A stretch of 64,000 bases of DNA, from assembly GCA_015075305.1 (NCBI GenBank), contig JABTUS010000002.1, positions 434,001-498,000 of the forward strand, read 5' to 3'. Both the position numbers and the translations under genes were made by a program. Positions 45,619-56,932 of this stretch are shown one piece after another. The stretch is from Opitutaceae bacterium (GTDB lineage: Bacteria > Verrucomicrobiota > Verrucomicrobiia > Opitutales > Opitutaceae). Position 1 is the first letter of the stretch. Every line of letters begins with the position of its first letter. Below the pieces are notes generated by a model. It saw nothing but the letters and a program-made list of their open reading frames with translations. It made no database searches and had not been told where the DNA came from.

Positions 45619-46362
45619 ATGATTGAAGCGCGACAACTGACCAAGGTTTTCCACGACCGGAAGCGGGGTGAGGTGCGAGCCGTGGATTCGGTGTCATTCA
45701 CCTGCCATCCGGGCAGAATCTACGGGCTCCTCGGGGTAAATGGAGCGGGAAAGACCACGATCCTGCGCATGCTCGCCACGCTCCTGCAGCCAACAGGCGG
45801 AAGCGCAAGTGTCGCGGGAATCTCCGTCACCGAGCATCCTGATGCCGTGCGGGCCAGGCTCGGTTTTCTCGCGGCGAGCACCGCGCTCTACGGCCGCCTG
45901 ACGGCGCGGGAGACCATCTCCTATTTCGGAAAACTCAACGGCATGCACCCGGAACAGATCGCCGCACGCACCGAGGTCCTGGCAGCGGAGCTGCAGATGC
46001 ACGAATTTCTGGACCGGCGTGTCGACAGGTTCTCCACGGGCATGAAGCAGAAGACCTCGATTGCACGGACTCTTGTCCACGATCCGGAGGTCATCATCCT
46101 CGACGAGCCCACGCTCGGGCTCGATGTGCTCGCCGCACGCACGATAGTGGCGTTTGTACGCGACTGCCGCGATCGGGGAAAAACGGTCATCTATTCGACC
46201 CATATCATGAGCGAGGTTGAAAAATTGTGCGACAGGGTCGGCGTCGTGCATGGCGGCCGCCTGCTGGCCGAAGGCTCGCACGAGGAGCTCAAGGCGCACA
46301 CCGGAGCGTCCGACATGGAGGAGGTCTTTCTCCGGACAATCGGCGCGGAGGCGGTGCCATGA
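45619..46362 (+). CDS. ABC transporter ATP-binding protein (NatA type)
   Basis: 247 residues. Walker [10 protein letters not shown], a Q-loop-like FLAAST, the signature [20 protein letters not shown], Walker [13 protein letters not shown] and the switch His in [12 protein letters not shown] are all present. It energises the membrane subunit encoded next, with which it overlaps by ATGA. The family (NatAB-like) exports sodium ions or small compounds; the substrate here is unknown. Confidence 0.9.
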   Translation: MIEARQLTKVFHDRKRGEVRAVDSVSFTCHPGRIYGLLGVNGAGKTTILRMLATLLQPTGGSASVAGISVTEHPDAVRARLGFLAASTALYGRLTARETISYFGKLNGMHPEQIAARTEVLAAELQMHEFLDRRVDRFSTGMKQKTSIARTLVHDPEVIILDEPTLGLDVLAARTIVAFVRDCRDRGKTVIYSTHIMSEVEKLCDRVGVVHGGRLLAEGSHEELKAHTGASDMEEVFLRTIGAEAVP

Positions 46363-47591
46363 ACGCACGCCAGGTCGGCACGGTCTATCTGAAGGAGCTG
46401 ACTGACGCACTGCGCGACCGCCGCACGCTCGTCTCGATGTTCGTGGTGCCCACGCTGCTCATACCGGTCATGTTCTTCGCCTTCGGCGCGTTCACGACAC
46501 GGATCATGCGCAAGGCGCGCGCGGAAACGCAGGCAGTCATGGTCATGGGCGGCGCGGACTCCCCCCGCGTGCTCTCGGCTCTCAGGTCGCACCCGCGACT
46601 GAAGCTCCTTCCCGCGGCTCCTGACTTCCGAAGGCGCATTTCCGACAAATCGCTCCGCGCCGCCATTGAGATTCCCGCGGGATTCGACCGTTCAATCGAT
46701 GAAGGGCGCCCCGCCAGCGTGCGGATTTTCACCTACGAGGGCGAACTGCGCTCCAACTTTGCCGCGGGCGAGATCGACCGTTTCCTCCGGGAATACCGGG
46801 AAAAGCTCATTCGGACGAGACTCGAGGACCGGGGCATTCCACGATCGGTGCTCAAGCCCTTCGAGATCACCCGCGAAAATGTCGCCCCTCCGGAAAAGGT
46901 CGGCGGCAACCTGATCGGCGGGCTGATCCCCTGCGTGATCATTCTGCTGTCGTTCTCCGGAGCCATGTACCCGGCCATGGATCTCACCGCCGGCGAAAAG
47001 GAGCGCGGCACGATGGAAACGCTCCTCTGCAGCCCGGCAGGCCGCCGTGAAATCGCCCTTGGAAAATTCCTGATGGTCCTGACCGCGTCGCTCGCGACCG
47101 TCCTGCTCTCGGCGTTGTCGACGGCCGCCACCCTGGCCACCGGCGTCTTCCTTCTTGCAAGGGACACCATGGCGGCGGTTTCGAAGACCGCGGATGGCGC
47201 CGCCCGCGCCGCACTGCCTTCGATCGATCCCGCCGGATTCCTGCTCTCGCTCACCATGGTCCTGCCCGTCGCCGTGCTCTTTTCCTCCGGGCTCATCGCG
47301 CTCTCGCTCTTCGCCAAGAGCTACAAGGAGGCCCAGAGCTACGTCTCGCCGCTGGTGATCGTGGTCCTGCTGCCCGCCATGCTTGCGACACTGCCGGGCG
47401 TCGATCTCAACGCGACGCTCGCCTGCGTGCCCATCCTGAACGTCGCCCTGCTCTGCAAGGAGCTCGTGTCGGGAATCTTCAACTGGGGATACATCAGCCT
47501 CATCTTCGTTTCGACCTCCGTCTACGCCGCGCTCGGCCTCCTTCTCGCTGAACGGATGTTCAACCGCGAGAGCGTCCTCTTCCGCTCCTGA
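46359..47591 (+). CDS. ABC-2 type transporter permease (NatB type)
   Basis: 410 residues. One N-terminal span (VSMFVVPTLLIPVMFFAFGA), a long extracytoplasmic domain (~50-190), then five spans beginning at LIGGLIPCVIILLSFSGAMY. The conserved DLTAGEKERGTMETLLCSPA motif belongs to NatB/ABC-2 permeases. The ATG at 46359 overlaps the ATPase stop. The genes work as a pair. Confidence 0.88.
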   Translation: MNARQVGTVYLKELTDALRDRRTLVSMFVVPTLLIPVMFFAFGAFTTRIMRKARAETQAVMVMGGADSPRVLSALRSHPRLKLLPAAPDFRRRISDKSLRAAIEIPAGFDRSIDEGRPASVRIFTYEGELRSNFAAGEIDRFLREYREKLIRTRLEDRGIPRSVLKPFEITRENVAPPEKVGGNLIGGLIPCVIILLSFSGAMYPAMDLTAGEKERGTMETLLCSPAGRREIALGKFLMVLTASLATVLLSALSTAATLATGVFLLARDTMAAVSKTADGAARAALPSIDPAGFLLSLTMVLPVAVLFSSGLIALSLFAKSYKEAQSYVSPLVIVVLLPAMLATLPGVDLNATLACVPILNVALLCKELVSGIFNWGYISLIFVSTSVYAALGLLLAERMFNRESVLFRS

Positions 47592-47722
47592 AATCTGTCC
47601 GGGGTGAAACGCCCAGGATGCTGTAAACCCCGGGTAAATCCCGCTCAACAGGGGTTATGATGTGGCGATGAAAAAGCCGCCGGCTTACGCCTCTCGTCAA
47701 CGCAGTCGTCGACCGCGCATCC

Positions 47723-49111
47723 ATGAATCTCGTCAAGAAAGTCCTGGTCGTTCACAATGACCCCCGGTTGAAGCGGCGCCTCGTGCTGTCGCTGGCCGAT
47801 GCTGGCTTCGACGTGCGCGCCTTCCTGGCTCCGGATGCGGCCGTGGAGGCGGCGCGAAACGAGTGGTTCGACCTCGCACTGGTCGCCGAACAGCTTCCCG
47901 ACTTCACCGGACTGCAGATCTTCGACTCCCTGAAGCAGGTGCAGCCGACGGCTCCGGTCGCACTGCTGTCCGAAGCGCCCGAACTCGCCCTGGTCGTGAA
48001 ATGCATCCGACTCGGCGTCGCCGATGTCATTCCTCTCGGCGAGGACCTGCGCCAGACGGTGCGCCGGGTTCGCGATCTCCTCCATCCGGGCACGCTTCCC
48101 GCCGGGGACGAAACCGGCGTCACCCCCGCCGATCTCGCGGAGGTCGAGCAGACCCTTGCGCGCATGAGCCAGGATGCGGGCGGCGCGGCCGCCGCCGTGG
48201 ACGCCGCACCCGCGCAGGCGCTGCGCGACGAACTGATTCAACTGATGAAGGAGCGCGATGAACTCGAGGCGCGGCTCCAGCGCACGATTCACGAACGCAA
48301 CGCTCTCGAATCGGAGGTGAAGGCCCTGCTGATCCAGCACTCCGACGCCACGATGCAGCAGGCGGAACTCGCCGAGCTGCGCACACAGCGCGAACGCGTG
48401 ACCGCCGCCCAGGAGGCGATCGAGGCGAAGGCCCGCGCCCTGAGCGACCAGCGCGAGGAGATAGATCGCGAGCGAACGCTCCTCGAGTCCGAACGCCAGG
48501 AGCTTGAGGCGAAGCTTTCCATGCCCATGCTGCCGGAATGGGCGGCTTCGGCGGAAGAGGTCGCGGCCATGCGGGATCGCGTCCACAAGGACGAGGCCCG
48601 CCAGCGCGACACCGCCATGCAGCTCCAGCAGGAGGCCGCCAGGATTGCGCGGGAGCGCCGCCGATGGCACGACGACATGGACCTGCTGCGCGAGCAGGAG
48701 AAGAATCTGAAGGAATACGAAACCCGGCTGCGCAAGGTGCAGACGCAGCTCGAGGCCGATCGCGTGCTTTGGTTCAGCACCACGGCGCGTCCTGAAACGA
48801 AGTCCCCCTTCGACGACGGCGCACTTCGCGAGGCCTGGCAGAAACTGCAGCGCGCCAGCGAGCTTCTCGAGAGCGAACGCGCCCATGTGCGGAACGACCG
48901 TCTCTACACCCAGGAGAAGGAGACGGTGCTGAAGACCCGGGAGGAACAGCTCGCAGCACGCGAGCTGAAAGTCGCCGAGGCTGAGACCCGCGCAACGGCG
49001 CGCCTGGCAGCCGCGCCGACCGCGGCACCCGCCTCTTCAAGTTCGATGCGCACGCTCGCACGCGCACCCTTGGAGATGGCGAAATCGGTCTTCGGCGGCT
49101 CCAAGAAGTAG
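47723..49111 (+). CDS. Degenerate receiver domain fused to long coiled coil
   Basis: 462 residues. Residues ~5-120 have the fold pattern of a response-regulator receiver (KVLVVHNDPRLKRRLVLSLA, FDLALVAEQLPDFTGLQIFD, VALLSEAPE, GVADVIPLGE). The phosphorylated Asp is replaced by Ala55, the acidic pair is reduced to Asn12-Asp13, and the conserved Lys near residue 105 is missing. Residues ~160-430 are Glu/Arg/Ala-rich heptad-like helix (coiled coil), and the tail is SMRTLARAPLEMAKSVFGG. It probably acts as a scaffold or partner-binding protein, not a phospho-switch. No partner kinase is nearby. Confidence 0.75.
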   Translation: MNLVKKVLVVHNDPRLKRRLVLSLADAGFDVRAFLAPDAAVEAARNEWFDLALVAEQLPDFTGLQIFDSLKQVQPTAPVALLSEAPELALVVKCIRLGVADVIPLGEDLRQTVRRVRDLLHPGTLPAGDETGVTPADLAEVEQTLARMSQDAGGAAAAVDAAPAQALRDELIQLMKERDELEARLQRTIHERNALESEVKALLIQHSDATMQQAELAELRTQRERVTAAQEAIEAKARALSDQREEIDRERTLLESERQELEAKLSMPMLPEWAASAEEVAAMRDRVHKDEARQRDTAMQLQQEAARIARERRRWHDDMDLLREQEKNLKEYETRLRKVQTQLEADRVLWFSTTARPETKSPFDDGALREAWQKLQRASELLESERAHVRNDRLYTQEKETVLKTREEQLAARELKVAEAETRATARLAAAPTAAPASSSSMRTLARAPLEMAKSVFGGSKK

Positions 49112-49196
49112 TCCGCTCCCTCGGGGAAGCGGAGCCCGCCGCGCCGCCTTGCGCAGCAGCATTGCCGCAGGGCGGCTGGCATGCTGGACTGCACGC

Positions 49197-50516
49197 ATGT
49201 CCACCGTCTCGCCATTTCCCCAGCACATCATCGCCCGCAAGCGGGATGGCCACGCGCTGACCGACTCAGAGATCAACGCGTTCGTCCGCGGGGCAACGGA
49301 TGCATCGTGGGAAAAGTACCAGCTCAGTGCGCTGCTGATGGCCATCTACATCAAAGGCATGACACCAGGCGAAACCGCGGCGCTGACAAATGCCATGATG
49401 CGATCCGGTGTTGTGGCTGACTTGTCCCGGGTTCCCGGCATCAAGGTCGACAAGCATTCCACCGGCGGTGTGGGCGACAAGGTTTCCATTCCGCTCGCCC
49501 CCATGGTGGCCGCCTGCGGCGTTCCCGTGCCGATGATCAGCGGCCGCGGCCTCGGGCACTCCGGCGGAACCCTCGACAAGCTCGAATCGATTCCCGGCTT
49601 CACCACCGCGCTGTCACTCGCGGCTTTCCAGTCCCAGGTCGAACGCATCGGGTGCGCGCTCATCGGACAGACCAGCGACCTCGCGCCGGCGGATCGCACG
49701 CTCTATGCGCTGCGCGATGTCACAGCCACCGTGGAATGCATGCCGCTGATCTGCGCATCCATTCTGTCGAAGAAGCTGGCCGAGGGCATCGACGCGCTTG
49801 TGCTCGACGTGAAGTTTGGAAGCGGCGCGTTCATGAAGACGATCACCGAAGCCCGGGCCCTCGCGGAATCACTCGTCAGCGTGGGACGCGCCGCCGGCAA
49901 GCAAGTACGGGCCCTGCTCACCGCAATGAACGAACCCCTCGGACGCAATGTCGGCAATGCGCTCGAAATCGAGGAATCCATAGCCTGTCTTCAGGGCAGC
50001 GGTCCTGCGGATCTGATGGAGGTCACCTTCGCCCTCGGGTCCCACATGCTCATGCTCGGAGGAGTCGCCGGCGATGCCGCCGAGGCGCGTGCAACATTGA
50101 GCCAGTCGCTGGAATCAGGGGCCGCCCTGGCAAAGTTTCGCGAGATCGTCGCAGCGCAGGGAGGCGACCTGAAAGCCATCGACAAACCGTCGCTGCTCCC
50201 TCGGACGGGGCGCAATATCCCCATCCTGTCACCACAGGATGGATACGTCGTCAGGGTCGATGCCATGGAAATCGCGCTCGCCGCCCTGGATCTCGGTGCG
50301 GGGCGCGCGCGCGCGGACGATGCCATCGATCCCGCCGTCGGCATTTCCCACCTGGTGAAGACCGGCGAAAAGGTCGCACGGCACCAGCCGCTCTGCACGC
50401 TTCATGTCAATCGTGAGGACCGCTTGGCCAGCGCAATCGAGCATGTCAAGAACGCCATCGGCCTGGACGCCCGCCCGCTCCCGGCCGCGCCCCTGATTGC
50501 GGAAGAAATCGTCTGA
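49197..50516 (+). CDS. deoA: Thymidine / pyrimidine-nucleoside phosphorylase
   Basis: 439 residues. It cleaves thymidine or uridine with phosphate in nucleoside salvage. The signature GRGLGHSGGTLDKLESIPGF, the phosphate-binding KHSTGGVGDKVSIPLAP, an N-terminal IARKRDGHALTDSEINAFV and the C-terminal PAVGISHLVKTGEKVARHQP match the family, and length is normal. The ATG at 49197 lies just before PFPQHIIARKRDG; the longer frame to 49149 is unlike the family. It is not possible to choose between thymidine and general pyrimidine specificity by eye. Confidence 0.92.
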   Translation: MSTVSPFPQHIIARKRDGHALTDSEINAFVRGATDASWEKYQLSALLMAIYIKGMTPGETAALTNAMMRSGVVADLSRVPGIKVDKHSTGGVGDKVSIPLAPMVAACGVPVPMISGRGLGHSGGTLDKLESIPGFTTALSLAAFQSQVERIGCALIGQTSDLAPADRTLYALRDVTATVECMPLICASILSKKLAEGIDALVLDVKFGSGAFMKTITEARALAESLVSVGRAAGKQVRALLTAMNEPLGRNVGNALEIEESIACLQGSGPADLMEVTFALGSHMLMLGGVAGDAAEARATLSQSLESGAALAKFREIVAAQGGDLKAIDKPSLLPRTGRNIPILSPQDGYVVRVDAMEIALAALDLGAGRARADDAIDPAVGISHLVKTGEKVARHQPLCTLHVNREDRLASAIEHVKNAIGLDARPLPAAPLIAEEIV

Positions 50517-50603
50517 GGAAGCGACTGAAGATTCCGATTCGTGCACCATGCCGCCAGGCAACCCGTTCTCCATGCCGCCGCAAGTCTCGCTACTTTCCCT
50601 CCC

Positions 50604-50756
50604 AAAGGGGCAAATCAACCCCATCCCACGGCAGCGCCATGGGTGTTGATTGGGAAAACAAGTCCAAGCCCTGAAGGGGCGAAACAACCCCAGCCCATGG
50701 CAACGCCATGGGTTCAGATGTGAGTCAGAACCCAGAGCCCTGAAAGGGCGGCCCAA
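50604..50756. repeat. Tandem palindromic repeats (same family as 2038-2205)
   Basis: At least two and a half units: AAAGGGGCAAATCAACCCC, a hairpin at 50625-50643 (CCCACGGCAGCGCCATGGG), CCAAGCCCTGAAGGGGCGAA, a hairpin at 50694-50712 (CCCATGGCAACGCCATGGG), and GCCCTGAAAGGGCGGCCCAA. Compared with 2142-2160, the central stem pair A-T has become T-A, keeping the pairing. Confidence 0.75.
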
Positions 50757-51053
50757 CTCTCCAAGATATACCCCCATGCGCAGGCCATCGCACAGCGCCC
50801 CCGCTGGTCGACATACGCACGCATTCACAGACATCTGGAGGGGCGCGCTCCGTCGTGCCCGGGGGACGCCCCTGGCAACTCAGCGTCGGTCCAATTCCCC
50901 CCGGCATCGCCGAATTTTATCTCAACTATCGATGCACCCGGCAATCGCTCACTCATCCGAGTGAAATTCCCCATCAACGGTGCGATGGGGTCGATCCGTG
51001 TCACACCCGGTGCTGCAACCTCCTCACTTCCTCGCAGCCTGCTTCACTGGAGG
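50757..51053. other. Non-coding region with further repeat-like GC blocks
   Basis: It contains GGAGGGGCGCGCTCCGTCGT and GGGGGACGCCCCTGGCAAC (loosely like 34480). The phrase 'gcaacctcctcacttcctcg cagcctgcttcactgga' occurs here (51015-51052) and again at 51809-51846, a ~38-base direct repeat flanking the MazEF pair. No gene is seen. Confidence 0.5.
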
Positions 51054-51398
51054 TTAGGCGCTTTCGTCGATCAGCGGTAGAACCAGCGAAACGACCTCAT
51101 TCAGAACATTGTCGTCCGTCGCCGAGGCAAACTCTGCCCGCCGCACCTTCCAATCAAGACTCTTGACCTGATCGGCAAGAATCACGCCACTGACTGCCAA
51201 CCCGTCGGGAAGAACTATCTCGAACGGATAGCCCTTCGCTCTGGAGGTTATTGGACAAGCGAGAAACAGACCGGTCTTTCGATTGTACGACTCGGGCGAT
51301 AAGACAAATGCTGGACGCCGACCGGCCTGCTCATGCCCGGCTTGGGGATCAAAGCTGAGCCATACAATATCACCTCTTTGAGGTATGTAGCTCATCAC
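51054..51398 (-). CDS. mazF: MazF/PemK-type endoribonuclease toxin
   Basis: 114 residues. PQRGDIVWLSFDPQAGHEQA, GRRPAFVLSPESYN, LACPITSRAKGYPFEIVLP and ILADQVKSLDWKVR are the MazF core (Arg and Thr/Ser of the active site in GRRP and ITS). It would cleave mRNA until bound by the antitoxin encoded just upstream. The start (GTG 51398 or ATG 51395) overlaps the antitoxin stop. Confidence 0.92.
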   Translation of the reverse strand: MMSYIPQRGDIVWLSFDPQAGHEQAGRRPAFVLSPESYNRKTGLFLACPITSRAKGYPFEIVLPDGLAVSGVILADQVKSLDWKVRRAEFASATDDNVLNEVVSLVLPLIDESA

Positions 51399-51637
51399 CA
51401 GACTTCCCTGCCCACGGCTTGTCCGGTCTCAATCGCATCGTGTCGATTGGAAGCACGAACCCCCTTCAAAAGATCTGCCAATGCATGTCGCCTTCGAACA
51501 AGCGGGCGAATTATTAGCGCGCCGGACTTCAAGCTCAATTCCACTTCAGAGCCTTCGGATATCTTCGTTTCGGCGGCATATGCCCGCGGAATCCTGAGAG
51601 CCAGGCTGTTTCCCCAACGTTGAACCGCAGTTTTCAT
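51395..51637 (-). CDS. mazE: MazE-type (AbrB-fold) antitoxin
   Basis: 80 residues. MKTAVQRWGNSLALRIPRAY is the AbrB/MazE swapped-hairpin DNA-binding domain; SEGSEVELSLKSGALIIRPL follows, then a C-terminal tail that would bind the toxin. It autoregulates the operon with MazF. It overlaps mazF by a few bases. Confidence 0.9.
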   Translation of the reverse strand: MKTAVQRWGNSLALRIPRAYAAETKISEGSEVELSLKSGALIIRPLVRRRHALADLLKGVRASNRHDAIETGQAVGREVW

Positions 51638-51860
51638 GGCTCTACAACGTAGCTACGCACCAGCGACGGTCAAGCGCCCTTTCCTCGGCAAACTTCCCGG
51701 ACCTTTTCGACTGTCTGTGTACGGCAACTTTCTCTCTGTAGATCGATGCCTCACCCCCGACGACTTCGTCCAACAGTGATGCAGGCAGATCGTATCAGCC
51801 CCTGTCCCGCAACCTCCTCACTTCCTCGCAGCCTGCTTCACTGGAGAATCGGCCTTGGCG

Positions 51861-52115
51861 CTATTTTAGGAAAGCGTCGTAGTCGGCGTGTGAGCCAATC
51901 CATGTCCAAACGACCCCTTCGGGTCTGTCCTTGCCGATCGCTCGGTAACTTATCCCTACACGAGCAGACAAATAGGCTCCGATTTTCTTCAACCGTAGTG
52001 ACGGATGGCGCGGATTCTCTTTCAAAATAGCAAAACTCTTGTCGGCGAGGTCACGAACGCTTTCCGGGAGAAGTCGGTAGTGGAACCAGAAGTCAGGTGA
52101 TGCGAAATGCTTCAC
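51861..52115 (-). CDS. ParE/RelE-superfamily toxin
   Basis: From the GTG at 52115 the product has ~84 residues: KHFASPDFWFHYRLLPESVR, DLADKSFAILKENPRHPSLR, LKKIGAYLSARVGISYRAIG and GVVWTWIGSHADYDAFL, a compact RelE-like fold ending in the usual 'W.G.H..Y..' strand. GTGA overlaps the antitoxin stop. The frame is open further upstream, but that part lies inside the antitoxin gene. Confidence 0.8.
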   Translation of the reverse strand: MKHFASPDFWFHYRLLPESVRDLADKSFAILKENPRHPSLRLKKIGAYLSARVGISYRAIGKDRPEGVVWTWIGSHADYDAFLK

Positions 52116-52309
52116 AACTCGGTGCACTCGCCCGCTTCGAACGACGCATCTGCCTTCTTTCCCAGTCTGTCGAGCTTGCCTGCCGCCACATCGCGCTCGA
52201 ACTGTTCGTCCCAGCGCTTCGCGGCATACTCCTCCAGCCATCTGGTGAACGCACCAAACTCGCCAGAAGATAGGCTTCGCACTTCCTTTTCGAGGTCGGC
52301 TAAACTCAT
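52112..52309 (-). CDS. Antitoxin partner of the RelE-like toxin
   Basis: 65 residues from the ATG at 52309: MSLADLEKEVRSLSSGEFGA, FTRWLEEYAAKRWDEQFERD, VAAGKLDRLGKKADASFEAG, an acidic, helical protein of the type paired with such toxins. The final GECTEL and stop overlap the toxin start. Lacks an obvious DNA-binding domain. Confidence 0.75.
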   Translation of the reverse strand: MSLADLEKEVRSLSSGEFGAFTRWLEEYAAKRWDEQFERDVAAGKLDRLGKKADASFEAGECTEL

Positions 52310-52507
52310 GGCGAAAACGTTACCAACGCACCCAGAACGCTGCAAATCATTTTGCCGAACGTTTGAGCTCAGACACGGAGTTGAGCTGACGTCGGGGGCA
52401 TCGATCGGGTGCAACTTTCCGATTCAATTATTAACACCGGGCAATCCGTCCATTGGAGACATTTCAACCGGGTTGACATTGCTGTCAGACAATGTTGACT
52501 GACAGAC

Positions 52508-52732
52508 ATGAAAACCACGATCCGGGCATTTCAAAGGGAGTTTCCCCGAATGCGCAGGCTGGCCGCAGCGGGCAAGACGGTGGTCATTGAGGCGAACGGC
52601 CAGACCTTTGAGTTTCGCGCGCGTGCCGCGAATCCCAGTTTGCTTGGCTGCATGAAGGAGCGCACGCATGCCGATCGACTGTGTTCGGGACCGGTCATAC
52701 CCTTGCAGGAATGGGGTGATCTGGCCAGGTGA
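52508..52732 (+). CDS. Antitoxin partner of the PIN toxin
   Basis: 74 residues starting MKTTIRAFQREFPRMRRLAA, with a Phd-like 'GKTVVIEANGQTFEFRAR' strand pair and a variable C-terminus. Its TGA overlaps the GTG start of the PIN gene (GTGA at 52729). The family assignment is soft; its role as antitoxin follows from coupling to the PIN toxin. Confidence 0.7.
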   Translation: MKTTIRAFQREFPRMRRLAAAGKTVVIEANGQTFEFRARAANPSLLGCMKERTHADRLCSGPVIPLQEWGDLAR

Positions 52733-53115
52733 GATACCTGCTCGACACACATGCTGTTCTCTGGAGCGCAGCTGACTCGATCCGGCTGTCCGCCTCCGTT
52801 CGCCGCTTGCTGCGGGACCGACCTGACAGTGACTTTGCGATGGCCGCAATCTCCCTCTTGGAAATTGCCCGCTTGGCAAGCGTGCGCGAGGTGGGGTTGG
52901 ATCCCAGTCCGGCTCAATGGCTGGAGGACATCCCCCAACGCTATGCGATTCTGCCTCTCACGCCTGCCATTGCCTGGCGCACCGTCTGTCTTGAATGGAC
53001 ACACAAGGATCCCGCGGATCGCATGATCTGCGCCACTGCGCTGGAGCATCAGCTCACCGTCATCACCCAAGACCGCGAAATCACCCGCTGGGGAGGGGTC
53101 CGGGTGCTTTGGTAG
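52729..53115 (+). CDS. vapC: VapC-like PIN-domain ribonuclease toxin
   Basis: 128 residues. RYLLDTHAVLWSAADS carries the first catalytic Asp, ISLLEIARLASV the Glu, and WTHKDPADRMICATALEHQL the Asp cluster near the end, followed by TVITQDREITRW. These acidic residues bind Mg2+ for RNA cleavage. Start GTG at 52729. Similar type II pairs with Phd-like antitoxins are common. Confidence 0.9.
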   Translation: MRYLLDTHAVLWSAADSIRLSASVRRLLRDRPDSDFAMAAISLLEIARLASVREVGLDPSPAQWLEDIPQRYAILPLTPAIAWRTVCLEWTHKDPADRMICATALEHQLTVITQDREITRWGGVRVLW

Positions 53116-53192
53116 TCCGGGAACAAGAGCCAAGGGGTCGACGACTTGCAGACGCGAGGCCCTCCAGTTGGCAATGTCGTCAAACCAACAGG

Positions 53193-55058
<1,866 letters not shown>

Positions 55059-55254
55059 GCGAATCGAACACCAAAGCCCATCCCAAGCCCTCCGCCCAGC
55101 CCGATTTTTCCAGCGCTGGCTCTTCATGCAGCTCGTATTCACGAAAGTGTCCGCCGTTCACCCAGCTCCACGGGGTTTGACACTTTGAACCTGCTGAGTC
55201 TCAACAAGACCAAACGCACCCAAGTCGAATCGACGCTGGTGAAATTTCCTCTTC

Positions 55255-55268
55255 TTGATCTACATCAA
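55255..55268. promoter_or_regulatory. FNR/DNR-type box upstream of nirK
   Basis: TTGATCTACATCAA is a perfect TTGAT-N4-ATCAA palindrome, the consensus site of Crp/FNR-family oxygen- and NO-responsive activators. It lies ~138 bases before the nirK ATG in a region with no other gene on this strand. Activation of nirK under low oxygen or NO is inferred. Confidence 0.75.
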
Positions 55269-55405
55269 GAACCTCTTTCAAGCTGTGTGTATGATGTCAC
55301 TGTGATCTACTTTTCTAATGATCAAACAATCATAGCAGAAGAATAACTTATCCATAATTAACCCTTTCCGTTGCCATTCAACTGAAACCGCAATTCCTCC
55401 AAATC

Positions 55406-56899
55406 ATGAAAAATGCCAGATTCCTTGCTGGAATCCTCTTCGCCTCCGTCACCGCCGCCAATGCGTTCGAGGGTCCATCCGAAGCAATCGGTCGTGTTCA
55501 TCTTCCGGCGCATATCGCCGCCCTGCCGATTGAAGAAGCCGTTCTGACGGCTCCTCCCCACGTCCCGCCAGCGATCAAGCGGCGTTCACCGGCACGCGTC
55601 GTTGTCCACCTCGAAGTCCGCGAGGTGACCGCGCGCATCGCCGACGGCACGCAGTACACGTTCTGGACTTTCGGCGGAAGCGTGCCCGGCTCCTTCATTC
55701 GCATCCGAAAAGGCGATGTCGTTGAGTTTCATCTCAACAATCACCCTTCCTCCAAGCTGCCCCATAATATCGACCTCCACGCCGTGACAGGTTCGGGTGG
55801 CGGCGCTTCATCGACCTTTACAGCCCCTGGCCACAGTTCGCAATTCACCTTCAAGGCCTTGAATCCAGGCCTCTTCGTCTATCATTGCGCCACCGCTCCA
55901 GTGCCCATGCACATCGGCAACGGCATGTATGGACTGATCCTCGTCGAGCCGGAGGAAGGCCTCCCGCCTGTCGACAAGGAATACTACGTCATGCAGGGCG
56001 ATTTCTACACCAACGGCCCCTACGCGGGCGGCGGTCTCCAGCTGTTCGACACGCCCAAGTCCATCGACGAAAGACCGACTTACGTGCTCTTCAACGGCTC
56101 CGTGGGTTCGATCATCGGTGACAAGTCCCTCACCGCCGAGGTTGGCGAAAAGGTGCGCATCTACTTCGGCGTTGGCGGTCCCAATCTGACCTCCTCATTC
56201 CACGTCATTGGAGAAATCTTCGACAAGGTTTACGTCGAAGGCGGCACCCATGTTGCCCAGGAGAATGTTCAGACCACAATGGTGCCGGCGGGTGGAGCGG
56301 CGATCCTTGACTTCAAGGTGGACGTGCCCGGCACCTATGTTCTCGTCGATCATTCACTCAGCCGCGCCTTCAACAAGGGCGCACTGGGCATGCTCAAGGT
56401 CAGCGGGCCTGAAGACCGAGTGATCTACTCCGGAAAGGAAGTCGACGCCGTCTATCTCGGATCAGCAGCCGAGGCCGGCTCGATTGCAGCCAAGCAGCAG
56501 GTTGACCTCGAAAAGAAGATCGCCGCCGAGATCAAGGCCAACCCGACCATCGTCAGCCTCAACAAGGAAATGCAGATGGCCAAGGGGAAGCAGATCTACA
56601 TGGGCAATTGCTTCGCCTGCCACCTTCCCTCAGGCGAGGGCATCCCCGGTGTCTTCCCTCCTCTTGCCAAGTCCGATTACATGATGGCTGATCGCGATCG
56701 AGCCATACGGATCGTGATGAAGGGATTGAACGGACCCATCACCGTCAATGGACAGGCCTACAACGGTGTCATGCCGCCGCAAAGGGATATTCTCACCGAG
56801 GAGCAGATGGCCGACGTGCTCACCTACGTTACCAATACCTGGGGCAACACAGCCGAGGCCTTCACGGTCGACGATGTTCGCCGCGTAAAGGGCGAATAG
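55406..56899 (+). CDS. nirK: Copper nitrite reductase with C-terminal cytochrome c domain
   Basis: 497 residues with a signal peptide ([20 protein letters not shown]); periplasmic. It reduces nitrite to NO. Type 1 copper ligands: His120, Cys161, His169, Met174 ([27 protein letters not shown]). Type 2 ligands: His125, His160 and His316 (VDHSLSRAF). Catalytic Asp123 and His266 ([12 protein letters not shown]) are kept. Residues ~390-497 add a c-type cytochrome (heme site CFACH, 402-406; likely axial Met456 in NGVMPPQ) that can feed electrons directly to the type 1 copper. nirV-like and sco-like genes follow. Fused NirK-cytochromes are a known variant. Confidence 0.95.
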   Translation: MKNARFLAGILFASVTAANAFEGPSEAIGRVHLPAHIAALPIEEAVLTAPPHVPPAIKRRSPARVVVHLEVREVTARIADGTQYTFWTFGGSVPGSFIRIRKGDVVEFHLNNHPSSKLPHNIDLHAVTGSGGGASSTFTAPGHSSQFTFKALNPGLFVYHCATAPVPMHIGNGMYGLILVEPEEGLPPVDKEYYVMQGDFYTNGPYAGGGLQLFDTPKSIDERPTYVLFNGSVGSIIGDKSLTAEVGEKVRIYFGVGGPNLTSSFHVIGEIFDKVYVEGGTHVAQENVQTTMVPAGGAAILDFKVDVPGTYVLVDHSLSRAFNKGALGMLKVSGPEDRVIYSGKEVDAVYLGSAAEAGSIAAKQQVDLEKKIAAEIKANPTIVSLNKEMQMAKGKQIYMGNCFACHLPSGEGIPGVFPPLAKSDYMMADRDRAIRIVMKGLNGPITVNGQAYNGVMPPQRDILTEEQMADVLTYVTNTWGNTAEAFTVDDVRRVKGE

Positions 56900-56932
56900 G
56901 CCGGGCCAATCCAACCAGGCATCCCACCGACC

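Noticed and set aside
46692..47648. 318-codon minus-strand frame opposite the ABC-2 permease
   Set aside because: Shadow of a high-GC gene. The plus-strand product has clear membrane segments and the DLTAGEKERGTMETL motif.
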